NCBI RefSeq assembly: GCF_002752655.1
Contig: NZ_CP023737.1
Location: 806,001 to 870,000 of the forward strand
DNA: 64,000 nt
Source of the DNA: Methylosinus trichosporium OB3b
Lineage (GTDB): Bacteria; Pseudomonadota; Alphaproteobacteria; Rhizobiales; Beijerinckiaceae
Reading direction: 5' to 3'
The translations under genes were made by a program, and so were the position numbers. The notes under the pieces are model-generated. The model had not been told where the DNA came from. It saw only the letters and a list, made by a program, of their open reading frames with translations, and ran no database searches. Below, in pieces: positions 42,863 through 50,774 of this stretch (positions are counted from its first letter, which is position 1; the number at the start of each line of letters is the position of its first letter).

Positions 42863-43276
42863 TTAGCCGAGCGTTTCGGTGGTGGCGCGAAAGCGCAGAT
42901 CGGCGCGCGCGAAGCGGCCGCTCTGCTCGCGCCGCGTCGCGCTGGAGAGATGACGCAGATCGACGAGATGATGACCGTCGAGACTGAGCGGCGCCTCGTC
43001 GAGCAGCGCGACGATGCGCTCGGCGAGGTCGAGCGCCTGGCGCGCGCCGCGTTGCACGGAGATCACCGACAGAACGAAGAATTGCTCGGCGCCAGGCGAC
43101 AGCGCGCTCGACCAGTCGCGCGTCTGCGTCTCCGCGAAGACCACATAGGGAGGCTCCGCCGCGCGCGGCGCCTCGTCGTAGAACTTTGCGCCGCCGAGCG
43201 CCCCGGTCAGCGCGGTATCGCTCGCGAGACGCGAGATGATCGCCTTGCGCAAGGCGACAGCCGGCGACACGCTCAT
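42863..43276 (-). CDS. GTA DUF3168 tail terminator (gp8-like)
   Basis: 137 residues: ALRKAIISRLASDTALTGAL, RAAEPPYVVFAETQTRDWSS and a C-terminal RADLRFRATTE, all DUF3168. The protein closes the tail tube at the neck. Confidence 0.9.
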   Translation of the reverse strand: MSVSPAVALRKAIISRLASDTALTGALGGAKFYDEAPRAAEPPYVVFAETQTRDWSSALSPGAEQFFVLSVISVQRGARQALDLAERIVALLDEAPLSLDGHHLVDLRHLSSATRREQSGRFARADLRFRATTETLG

Positions 43277-43285
43277 ATCCTCTCC

Positions 43286-43615
43286 TCACATTTCGATCTC
43301 CTCGCAGCGACACAGTAGAAATCGGCGTCGCCCATCGGGATCGTAGACAGAATGAATGAGCAACGTCCGTGCGCCGACGACGAGGCGCATGCGGCTCGTC
43401 ACATCGGCGCGCCAACGAATGAGCGCGACGACCGTGATCGCCTGCTCCTCGCGCTCGGCGACGAAACGCGCTTCGCCGGCGGCCGGCGTCAGCTTCGCCC
43501 AGATTTGCGCGACCGACGCATAGCTGCGCGTCATCGAGCCGCTATCGTCCGCCGTGTCGATGGGCGCCTCGAGGGTCACGCGCTGCCGCAGCGCGCCGAT
43601 CGATGTGACGCTCAT
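43286..43615 (-). CDS. GTA head closure / head-tail adaptor (gp7-like)
   Basis: 109 residues of the SPP1 gp16/HK97 gp10 family: IGALRQRVTLEAPIDTADDS, VAQIWAKLTPAAGEARFVAE, RMRLVVGARTLLIHSVYDPD. It forms the stopper ring below the connector. Its ATG overlaps the g6 stop (43612-43615). Confidence 0.92.
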   Translation of the reverse strand: MSVTSIGALRQRVTLEAPIDTADDSGSMTRSYASVAQIWAKLTPAAGEARFVAEREEQAITVVALIRWRADVTSRMRLVVGARTLLIHSVYDPDGRRRFLLCRCEEIEM

Positions 43616-44193
43616 GCGAGCCGCTCGCGCCGATAGGGGCGCGCAAGAGCGGCGACGAGCGTCGGCAGCCGCGTCGGCCCCTCCACTTCGTCGCCTCGGT
43701 TCTCATGCCAATGCGCGACCAGCGCGAGCATGGCGCGACGCAAGGGCTCGGGCGTATCGCTCGACGCTTCGCCATAGCCGGCGAATACGTCGATCTCGAC
43801 GCCATCGCTCGAGCGGCTCGGAGTCGGCGGCGCCTCAGTGAACACGATGCGGCCGCGATCCTGCGCCGGCGCTGCGCGATAGATGCCTGATGCGAGCGTC
43901 GTCTCCACATCGGCTTCGTCGAAAACACGAATGGCGGAGACGCCGAGCATCGGCGAGAGCGGAACCGACAAGATGCGTCGGCGCATCGTCGCAGCGGGCC
44001 AGGCGTCGAAGCTCATGCGCCAGCTCTGCGTGACGAAGAAGCGCCGCGTATAGGCCTCGAGCGTCATCCGCGCCGAAACGATCAGCGCGGAAAGGAGCGG
44101 ATCTTCGTCGCTCGCATCGAGGCGCAGCCAGGCTTTGGTCTCGGCGAGCGACACGGGCTCGACCTGCGGACCGGATAGAAGCGTGAGCATCAT
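43612..44193 (-). CDS. GTA head-tail connector (gp6-like)
   Basis: 193 residues from ATG 44193 (MMLTLLSGPQVEPVSLAETK; GGGAG site 6 bases upstream). Connector core: VSLAETKAWLRLDASDEDPL, LSALIVSARMTLEAYTRRFF, and the end LRRAMLALVAHWHENR. It sits between portal and stopper. 62 bp separate it from the capsid gene. Confidence 0.92.
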   Translation of the reverse strand: MMLTLLSGPQVEPVSLAETKAWLRLDASDEDPLLSALIVSARMTLEAYTRRFFVTQSWRMSFDAWPAATMRRRILSVPLSPMLGVSAIRVFDEADVETTLASGIYRAAPAQDRGRIVFTEAPPTPSRSSDGVEIDVFAGYGEASSDTPEPLRRAMLALVAHWHENRGDEVEGPTRLPTLVAALARPYRRERLA

Positions 44194-44255
44194 GTGAAAC
44201 TCCCGAACGAAGCCATGCAAAAGGCCGCGCGAGCGCGCCCGCGCGGCCAGCGTGA

Positions 44256-45482
44256 TCAGGAAACGCCGAACTTCATGAGCTTGATCGCCTCGAAATCCTG
44301 CACGCCGCCGCCGACGCGCTTCGTCGTGTAGAACAGAACATAGGGCTTGGCCGAATAGGGATCGCGCAGCACACGCACGCCGAGCCGGTCGACGACGATA
44401 TAGCCGCGGACGAAATCGCCGAAGGCGACCGACAGGCTGTCGGCGCCGACATTGGGCATGTCCTCGGCTTCGACCACAGGGAAGTTGAGCAGCGTCGCCG
44501 ACGCATCGAGGCTCGCCGGCGGCGCCCATAGATATTCGCCACTGGTCGATTTGAACTTGCGGATCGTCGATTGCGTCTGCCTGTTCATCACGAACTTGCC
44601 GTTCTGACGATAGCCGGCGCGCAGCGCATAGACGAGGTTGAACAATGCGTCGGAGGGATTGCTCGCCGCGAAGCCGCCCGAGACGCCGGTCGCGATATAG
44701 CCGATATTGCCCCAGTTCCAGCTCGCATCGGCGACAGTGGTGTAGGAGAGAAAGCCTTTGGGCCGATCCGTGCCCGAACCGCCGACGAAGGCCGCTCCTT
44801 CCTGTTCGGCGAATGCGGTCTGCACCTCTTCGGCGATCCATTGCTCGATGTCGACCGCGGCGTCGTCGAGCAGAGTCTGCGTCGCCGCCGGCATGGCGTA
44901 GATTTCCATCGCCGGAAACGTAAGGTCGACGATCTGTTGATTGGTCGTCTGCGGACGCGCCGCCGTTTCGGCGACCCAGCCGGTCGCCGGTCCCTGCGTC
45001 GCGCGCGCCTTGCGCAGCGAGGCGGTGGAAATCTCGCGCACGCTGGAGATGGCGCGGATCGGCGACAGCCGCGCGAGACGGCGCAGGATTTCCTGCTCCG
45101 CCGGCGTCGGCACGAGATAGCCGCCGTCGGGACCAGAGCCCGCCGACAGCGCTTTCGATTCGAGAGCCTTCAGCCCCGCGGATTCGCCGGCGCGCATATA
45201 GAGCGCGAAGGCCGATTTGTGCTCGCGCGCAGCGTCGTCCTCGCGCGGCGCGCCGGCGAGCCGCGGCCGCGCGAGATCGAGCGCGACGCGGTCGAGACGG
45301 CGCTTCGTTTCATCGATGGCGCGATCGATGCGCTGCAGCTTCTCCTCGGTCACCACATCGGCGCCGAGCCGCGTCTCCAGCTGCGCGAGCCGCTCCTCAT
45401 TCGTGTCCTTGAAAGCGACAAAGGCGCGATTGAGATCGGCGAGCACGTCATCGCTGGCGGCGGATTTGAGTTCGAGAGACAT
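44256..45482 (-). CDS. GTA major capsid protein, HK97 fold (gp5-like)
   Basis: 408 residues from ATG 45482 with AAGAGG upstream. The first ~110 residues form a helical, charged scaffold-like delta domain (AFVAFKDTNEERLAQLETRL) cut off in maturation. The HK97 fold follows: YLVPTPAEQEILRRLARLSP, AMPAATQTLLDDAAVDIEQW, GAAFVGGSGTDRPKGFL and a C-terminal YVLFYTTKRVGGGVQDFEAI. It builds the head that carries host DNA. Confidence 0.95.
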   Translation of the reverse strand: MSLELKSAASDDVLADLNRAFVAFKDTNEERLAQLETRLGADVVTEEKLQRIDRAIDETKRRLDRVALDLARPRLAGAPREDDAAREHKSAFALYMRAGESAGLKALESKALSAGSGPDGGYLVPTPAEQEILRRLARLSPIRAISSVREISTASLRKARATQGPATGWVAETAARPQTTNQQIVDLTFPAMEIYAMPAATQTLLDDAAVDIEQWIAEEVQTAFAEQEGAAFVGGSGTDRPKGFLSYTTVADASWNWGNIGYIATGVSGGFAASNPSDALFNLVYALRAGYRQNGKFVMNRQTQSTIRKFKSTSGEYLWAPPASLDASATLLNFPVVEAEDMPNVGADSLSVAFGDFVRGYIVVDRLGVRVLRDPYSAKPYVLFYTTKRVGGGVQDFEAIKLMKFGVS

Positions 45483-45533
45483 GGACAACCTCTTTCTGGT
45501 GACGATTCATACGAGCCTCGAGGCTCGCGCGGA

Positions 45534-46121
45534 TCAGCGCACGCGCAGCAGCGCGGCCTCGAAGCCGAGCGCGGCCTCGCGCATGCGCAGCTGCGCGAGC
45601 TTGCGACCGAAATCATCTGCGACTTGCGACGGCGTCGGCGCGCCGATGCGCGCCTGTGGCAACGCGGGAAAGGTCACGATCGAAATCTCGACGAGATCGA
45701 CCTCGATGAGACGTCGGCCGCCTTGCCGTTCTTCGGTCGCGCGTAGCGTGCGGAAGCCGATCGACAGACCATCGAGCGCGCCGGCGCGGATCAGCGACAA
45801 AGCTTCGCGCGCGCGCGCAACGGCGCGGTCGAGACGGCCATTCACCTTCAGGCCGCGTGCATCCTCTTCGATGCTCGCCCAGACGCCTATCGGCTCCTCG
45901 GGACGATGCTGCCACAACATCTTCACGTTGGCGGCGCCGCGCCGGCGCAGGCTGGAGGCGAAAGCGCCGGGCGCGACGACGTCGCCGCAGGTGTCGCGAA
46001 TGTCGAAGAGGCTCGCATAGCCTTCGAAGGCGCCGTCGGCGCCGACCGAAACGCGCAGTCCCGCGCGCTTGGTCTCGAGCGGCGCGAAGGCGAAGGCGCG
46101 CGCTTCGCGCGCCGCCTCCAT
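45534..46121 (-). CDS. GTA prohead protease (gp4-like, HK97 family)
   Basis: 195 residues from ATG 46121 (MEAAREARAFAFAPLETKRA). S78-type serine protease: GAFEGYASLFDIRDTCGDVV, catalytic His in MLWQHRPEEPIGVW and Ser in GALDGLSIGFRTL, VDLVEISIVTFPALPQARIG. It cuts the capsid delta domain. The start overlaps the stop of the 51-residue gene by one base. Confidence 0.93.
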   Translation of the reverse strand: MEAAREARAFAFAPLETKRAGLRVSVGADGAFEGYASLFDIRDTCGDVVAPGAFASSLRRRGAANVKMLWQHRPEEPIGVWASIEEDARGLKVNGRLDRAVARAREALSLIRAGALDGLSIGFRTLRATEERQGGRRLIEVDLVEISIVTFPALPQARIGAPTPSQVADDFGRKLAQLRMREAALGFEAALLRVR

Positions 46122-46276
46122 CAGACTTTCTCCCGGATCGGCGCGCGCGGCGCCGCGCGCAGCCGCGCGAGCACGCGTATGAAAGTCTTGAACACGATCT
46201 CGGCGTCGACCCGCGGAGTCTTGCGCGCGGGACGGCGCTTGCCGAGGCGAGAAGGCAAGGCGACGAAGCTCATCAT
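46121..46276 (-). CDS. Small basic protein between GTA portal and protease genes
   Basis: 51 residues (MMSFVALPSRLGKRRPARKT). Very basic, no motif recognised. It overlaps both neighbours: ATGA with the upstream 61-residue gene and one base with the protease. This tight coupling and the open frame support expression. Function unknown. Confidence 0.55.
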   Translation of the reverse strand: MMSFVALPSRLGKRRPARKTPRVDAEIVFKTFIRVLARLRAAPRAPIREKV

Positions 46277-46458
46277 TCGCTCCCATGACGTCGGTTGAAA
46301 CGTGCGAGCTCTCGCACGAAAGCGTCGAGCCGGCGCGTCGAGGCGCCGAGCTCGCGCAACGCGCGCAAGGAGAAGGCGGTGGCCGCGCTCGCCCAGAGGA
46401 ACAGCGCGAGATGAGCGAGATCGCCTCGCTCGATGATTGAGGCGACGATCTCGTTCAT
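46273..46458 (-). CDS. Small membrane-segment protein in the GTA cluster (g3.5 position)
   Basis: 61 residues (MNEIVASIIERGDLAHLALF). One membrane helix (about 15-33, LAHLALFLWASAATAFSLRA) followed by a charged amphipathic helix (RRLDAFVRELARFNRRHG). It sits where RcGTA has a small unassigned frame between portal and protease. It overlaps the 51-residue gene by 4 bases. Function unknown. Confidence 0.7.
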   Translation of the reverse strand: MNEIVASIIERGDLAHLALFLWASAATAFSLRALRELGASTRRLDAFVRELARFNRRHGSE

Positions 46459-46506
46459 GAGGGGCTTTCCACGGGGAAGACGGCGCGGCTGCGTGTGCGA
46501 ACTGCG

Positions 46507-47691
46507 CTAGCTCTCGGGCTCGCCGCGTCCGCGCGCGCCCATCGGGCCATAGCCTGCCGCCTCGCGCTGCTCGTCCACGGTGAGGAAGGCGGCGGCGCCG
46601 ATGCGGCTCCATTCCTGCGCGCGCTCTTGCGCCAGCGCGTCGATGCGGTCGGCGTTGTAATCGAGCCGGAACGGCGCGAAGCCGGGCTGCGTCCATGCGC
46701 AGAACGCTTTCTGCAAACGCTGCACGAGGGGAATCACCGTCTGGCGCCAGAAGGCGCGATTGGCCTCCTCGTAATTGCGATAAGTATTGTCGCCGGGAAG
46801 GCCGAGCAGCAGCGGCGGCACGCCGAAGGCGAGCGCGATCTCGCGAGCGGCGGCGGCTTTCGTCTCGGAAAAATCCATGTCCTTGGGCGACAGCGACAAG
46901 CTCTTCCAATCGAGTCCGCCCTCGAGCAAGAGTGGGCGCCCGGCATTGTCGGCGCCGGAAAAATTCTCTTCCAATTCCTGCTTCAATCGGTCGAATTGCG
47001 CATCGGTGAGATGTCCGCCATCCGGCCCCGCATAGACCAGCGCGCCGGAGGGCCGCGCGGAATTGTCGAGCAACGCCTTGTTCCAGAAGCTCGCGGCGTT
47101 ATGCGTGTCGAGCGCCGTCTGCGCCGCGGCCAGCGGCGCGAAGCCGTAAGTGTCGTCGAGCGGGTGGAACAGCCGGATATGCAGGATCGGCTCGACGCCC
47201 TCATGGCGCATGTCGAAGCGCAGGCTCTCACCCGCTGCGGAATAGACATAGGCCGCAGGCCAGCCGTCGCGCCCGATGACGACGCTCATGCGATCGGGCC
47301 GCAGGCAATAGATTTCGCGCAGCAGTCCATCGACGAAGGCGCCTTCGACATAGGCGTTGCCATGCAGCAGAAGATTGGAGCACAGCGCCTCGATGAAGGA
47401 GACGCTGGTGTCGCTCGGATTGGGCCGCTCGATCAGCCTCAGCAACGGATGCTCGGGATTTTCCTCACGCCCTTCATAGAGCAGCCAGGGCACGGAGGCG
47501 CAGCTCTCGGCGATCATGCGCACGGCGCGATAGCAGACGGCGTTGCGCTCATAGCCGGCGCGCGTCAGCGCCACATTGCTGCGCGCGGTCCATTGCGGCG
47601 CGCCGAGCGAATGCAGCGCGAGCGTTGCGGCGCGCGAATTCTTCTGCTCGGGCGCGCGCGCGCCGAACAGGCGGGAGAGCAAGGAGGGCAT
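46507..47691 (-). CDS. GTA portal protein (gp3-like, HK97 family)
   Basis: 394 residues from ATG 47691 (MPSLLSRLFGARAPEQKNSR). Portal markers: NAVCYRAVRMIAESCASVPW, HPLLRLIERPNPSDTSVSFI, NLLLHGNAYVEGAF, GVPPLLLGLPGDNTYRNYEE, ANRAFWRQTVIPLVQRLQKA. It forms the dodecameric DNA entry channel. The 290-bp gap to the terminase gene holds a family B palindrome pair, unlike the compact spacing elsewhere in the cluster. Confidence 0.94.
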   Translation of the reverse strand: MPSLLSRLFGARAPEQKNSRAATLALHSLGAPQWTARSNVALTRAGYERNAVCYRAVRMIAESCASVPWLLYEGREENPEHPLLRLIERPNPSDTSVSFIEALCSNLLLHGNAYVEGAFVDGLLREIYCLRPDRMSVVIGRDGWPAAYVYSAAGESLRFDMRHEGVEPILHIRLFHPLDDTYGFAPLAAAQTALDTHNAASFWNKALLDNSARPSGALVYAGPDGGHLTDAQFDRLKQELEENFSGADNAGRPLLLEGGLDWKSLSLSPKDMDFSETKAAAAREIALAFGVPPLLLGLPGDNTYRNYEEANRAFWRQTVIPLVQRLQKAFCAWTQPGFAPFRLDYNADRIDALAQERAQEWSRIGAAAFLTVDEQREAAGYGPMGARGRGEPES

Positions 47692-47763
47692 GGGATGTCC
47701 GTTGGAAAAGGGGGATTTCGTGAGGGTGGACGAGTGAATTTCCCGACTGTCGCAAGCATGGGC

Positions 47764-47942
47764 GTTCCCTTCTCCCGCTCGGCGGGAGAAGGTGGCCCGG
47801 CGCAGCCGGGTCGGATGAGGGTCCGCGCCGATACGCCCGAAATGCAAAAGTGAAGCGTCGCAGAACCTGACGATCTGCAGGCGCCCTCATCCGACCCTCG
47901 CTGACGCGAGGGCCACCTTCTCCCACAAGCGGGAGAAGGAGC
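47764..47942. repeat. Family B inverted pair between GTA portal and terminase genes
   Basis: Left half: hairpin TTCTCCCGCTCGGCGGGAGAA, GGTGGCCCGGCGCAGCCGGG and TCGGATGAGGG. Right half is the inverse: CCCTCATCCGA, CCCTCGCTGACGCGAGGG, CCACCTTCTCCCACAAGCGG. About 60 bases separate the halves. Confidence 0.85.
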
Positions 47943-47981
47943 GCGCGTCGAGAGTCGACAACAGCGGCGCCGATGGAGCAT

Positions 47982-49370
47982 TCACATCCGCCGCATCCGC
48001 GGCTCCGCGACGCGTGGGCTCAGCGCCAGCGCGGTGATCGCCCAGACCAGCGCGTCGAGCCGGTCGGGACTGCGGCCAGAGGAGAGTCCGTCGGGGCCGA
48101 AGTCGCACATTTCGTCCTCGAGCGCGGGAAAGGCGCCGACATGGCGCGCCCTGCCCTGCTCATAGAGCTGCGCCGCCGGCGCCGCGCGCAGATATTTTCC
48201 CCGCGTCGCGCGCGCCTCCTTCACCGGCACGCTCGGATCCGCCTCATGAATGACGGCGCGCACCATCTCGCCGCCCTGATTGACCTCGGCGACGAGCGCA
48301 TCGGCGGAGAGCTTGTGATAGAGCGCGATCGCCGCGCGCGCCCATTGCGCCGGACGCGCCGCTTCGACCGTCGCATCCGCGAGCACATGAACGATATTCT
48401 GCGCAATGCCGACGGCGACGATGCCGCAGCGATCGGCGCGCTTGCCCGATGACGCCGGGGGATCGATGGCGACAACGATGCGCTCCAGCGGCGGCGGCGC
48501 CAAGATGCGCGCGCGCTCAAGCATGTCGCGCGTCCATAATGCGTCGGCGCGCTGCTCGACGATCTCGCCGTCGAGCTCCTGGCGTCCCAATCGCGTGCCG
48601 CCATATTGCGACAGCACCGTCTCGAGGAAGGACGGCGCGAGATTGGCGGCGTTGGCGCGGGTCTTGGCGCGCGTCACCGCGACGCCATTTTCGGTCAGCA
48701 GGCGTTTGATCAAAGGCATGGGGCGCGGCGTCGTGGTGACGAGCTGGCGCGGCCAGTCGCCGAGACGAAGCCCGAATTGAAGCATGTCCCAGGTCTCCTC
48801 GGCATAGCGCCATTTGGCCAGCTCGTCGCACCAGGCGGCGGCGAATTGCGGGCCGCGCAGGCTCTCCGGATCTTCGGCGGAAAACGCCTGCGCGACGACG
48901 CCATTGTCGAAGGTGAGACGGCGGCGCGAGGACTCCCATAGCGGCCGCTCGCTGCGCGAATGCGCAGCGAGAATGCCGGAGACGCCTTCGATCATCACAT
49001 CGCGCACATCGGCCGCCGTCTCGCCGATCAGCGCGATCGGCGACAGCGGACGCGTCGCAAATTGCGGGCGGCCTCGAGCTATTCCCTTCACCCATTCGGC
49101 GCCGGCGCGCGTCTTGCCTGCGCCGCGTCCGCTGAGGATCATCCACACGCGCCAGGGGCGCCCGTCCGGCGCCAGCAGAGGCGGCCATTGATCCGCGCGT
49201 GCGCAAAACTCCCAGTCGGCGAGCAGCAGCGCGAGCTCGCGCGCGGAGAAGCCGGCGATGAGCTCATGCAGTCTCCCCGCAGCCGCCGAGGCGCTCGAGG
49301 CGGCGAGCAAGCTCCTCTCGGAGCTCGGCCAATTGGCGGGGAGGCTCGTCGTCGATCGCTTCGGCGCCAT
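47982..49370 (-). CDS. GTA terminase large subunit (gp2-like)
   Basis: 462 residues. The ATPase domain has Walker A SGRGAGKTRAG and WVKGIARGRPQFA; CDELAKWRYAEETWDMLQF contains the Walker B/coupling region. The nuclease domain has RIVVAIDPPASSGKRADRCG, VAEVNQGGEMV and DRLDALVWAITAL. It packages DNA into the head, in GTAs with little sequence choice. The start at 49370 (MAPKRSTTSLPAN, GGAG site) lies 107 bp inside the small terminase gene; a shorter start would shrink this overlap. Confidence 0.94.
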   Translation of the reverse strand: MAPKRSTTSLPANWPSSERSLLAASSASAAAGRLHELIAGFSARELALLLADWEFCARADQWPPLLAPDGRPWRVWMILSGRGAGKTRAGAEWVKGIARGRPQFATRPLSPIALIGETAADVRDVMIEGVSGILAAHSRSERPLWESSRRRLTFDNGVVAQAFSAEDPESLRGPQFAAAWCDELAKWRYAEETWDMLQFGLRLGDWPRQLVTTTPRPMPLIKRLLTENGVAVTRAKTRANAANLAPSFLETVLSQYGGTRLGRQELDGEIVEQRADALWTRDMLERARILAPPPLERIVVAIDPPASSGKRADRCGIVAVGIAQNIVHVLADATVEAARPAQWARAAIALYHKLSADALVAEVNQGGEMVRAVIHEADPSVPVKEARATRGKYLRAAPAAQLYEQGRARHVGAFPALEDEMCDFGPDGLSSGRSPDRLDALVWAITALALSPRVAEPRMRRM

Positions 49371-49779
49371 TGCGCTCCTCCTCTTCGCCGCGCGACGCGT
49401 CGCTGCTCATGCGCTTCAATTCGGCGAGGCTGCGCACGAGGCTCGCGAGCACGCGCGCGCTCTGCTCGATGCTCTTCGTCCCGCCGCTTTCGAGCGCCGT
49501 CTCGGCCCTTGCGAACTCGCGCTCCACCGCATCCTCGAGCCGCGCGATGAGGCTCTTCGAGGGTCTTTTTTTCGCGTGCTCGCCGGCTTTGGGCGCTTCG
49601 GCGCGCTTGATCGGCGAGGCGCGCATCGGCCAGCCATGCTCGATGCGAAAGGCGTGGAATTTACGCTCGCTCATTCCGAGCATCTCACGCAGCTTGCCGA
49701 GAGGCTCGACGCCGGCGTCATAGAGAAGCTTTGCTTTGTCGATGTCCGCGCGCGAAGGCGCGGCGCTGCTGCGCGCCAT
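49264..49779 (-). CDS. GTA small terminase (gp1-like)
   Basis: 171 residues from ATG 49779 (MARSSAAPSRADIDKAKLLY; GGAG 5 bases upstream). A helix-turn-helix-like start (AKLLYDAGVEPLGKLREMLG, MSERKFHAFRIEHGWPMR) is followed by a long charged helical region (coiled coil about 75-165). This matches GTA g1, whose role is in DNA packaging. It is the first gene of the minus-strand cluster. The 107-bp overlap with TerL is unusual. Confidence 0.85.
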   Translation of the reverse strand: MARSSAAPSRADIDKAKLLYDAGVEPLGKLREMLGMSERKFHAFRIEHGWPMRASPIKRAEAPKAGEHAKKRPSKSLIARLEDAVEREFARAETALESGGTKSIEQSARVLASLVRSLAELKRMSSDASRGEEEERNGAEAIDDEPPRQLAELREELARRLERLGGCGETA

Positions 49780-50134
49780 GCGATCTCCGTTCGAATCGAG
49801 GACGACCGACCGCTCGCAAAATAGGGCGCTCCCTTCTCCCGCAGGGCGGGAGAAGGGAGCCACGCGTAGCGGGGTCGGATGAGGGCTCTGAAAGCAAGGC
49901 GCGATTTACGGCGTGCGCGCGGTGGATCCGCGACGCGAACTCGATTGATCATGCTCCGGGCGGCGGCGCCCTCATCCACCCCGACTTCCTCGGGCAACCT
50001 TCTTCCGCCATGCGGGAGAAGGAGCGTGGTTGCGAGCCGGCCCTCTGGTCCGCCGCCCCCAAGCGCAATTCTGGAGCATGGCCCTTGTCTATAGGAACAG
50101 CGTCCCGCAGTCAAGGACTATTTTCATAATCAGT
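49780..50134. other. 355-bp spacer between ycgN and the GTA cluster head
   Basis: Most of it is the family B pair at 49826-50028. It must also contain the GTA promoter if transcription starts here, but the hairpin lies directly upstream of g1. No further gene is supported. Confidence 0.4.
49826..50028. repeat. Family B inverted pair upstream of GTA gene 1
   Basis: Left half CTTCTCCCGCAGGGCGGGAG with GGGGTCGGATGAGGG; right half CCCTCATCCACCCCGA and CCATGCGGGAGAAGGAGCG. The left hairpin is identical to the one that the IS split at 58991. About 80 bases separate the halves. Confidence 0.8.
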
Positions 50135-50632
50135 TCACACCACCCCACCCTTCCGCCGCCGCGGCCAGCGTTTCGGCCACAGCACGATAAAATGCGGCAA
50201 ATCGTCGATTTCGACCTCGCTTTCCAGCGCCGCCACGCGGCCGCGCACCGAGACGCCGGCGCGATGCACGCTGTCGGGATCGCCGGTCAGCAGGGGATGC
50301 CAGTCGGGCAGCGGCTTGCCCTCGGCGCGCAGGCGATAGGCGCAGGTCGGCGGCAGCCAGGAGATGGTCTTCAGCGCCGTGACGCTCAGCCGCACGCAGT
50401 CCGGAACCTTGGCCTTGCGCTTCGCATAGTCGCGACAGCGCCCGCTCGCCGGATCGAGCAGGTCGCAGCCGACATTGGTGTGGTGGATCGCGCCCGAGTC
50501 CTCGTCCTCGAGCTTGACCAGGCAGCAGCGCCCGCAACCGTCGCAGAGCTTCTCCCATTGCGCGCGCGTCAGGCGCTCCAGCGGCAATGTCCAGAACGGC
50601 TCCTTCGTCTCGTCGTCCCCGCGGCTCGTCAT
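50135..50632 (-). CDS. YcgN/YkgJ-family cysteine cluster protein
   Basis: 165 residues. LTRAQWEKLCDGCGRCCLVK gives the metal-binding Cys set, with CDLLDPASGRCRDYAKRKAK and CAYRLRAEGKPLPDWHPLLT as further conserved parts (UPF0260). Probably binds an Fe or Zn cluster; the role is not established. It is divergent from the penicillin-binding protein gene. Confidence 0.9.
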   Translation of the reverse strand: MTSRGDDETKEPFWTLPLERLTRAQWEKLCDGCGRCCLVKLEDEDSGAIHHTNVGCDLLDPASGRCRDYAKRKAKVPDCVRLSVTALKTISWLPPTCAYRLRAEGKPLPDWHPLLTGDPDSVHRAGVSVRGRVAALESEVEIDDLPHFIVLWPKRWPRRRKGGVV

Positions 50633-50774
50633 TCCCTTACGCTCGACCCTCGTCCCTGGCGCTCAGCGCTCTTATTTCATTCTGTCGGCGAGCGACAGCG
50701 GGCCATCGTCAAGACGGCTTCGGAAGTGCTATATCCGCTCACCGGCGCCCATCGACAGGCTGAGGAGCGGCGAA

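Noticed and set aside
31920..49779. The phage-like cluster considered as an ordinary prophage
   Set aside because: No integrase, repressor, replication gene or attachment repeats; gene order and short tape measure match GTAs.
47764..50028. Palindromic repeats considered as a CRISPR array
   Set aside because: Halves are inverted, unequally spaced and flank genes; no cas genes or regular spacers.
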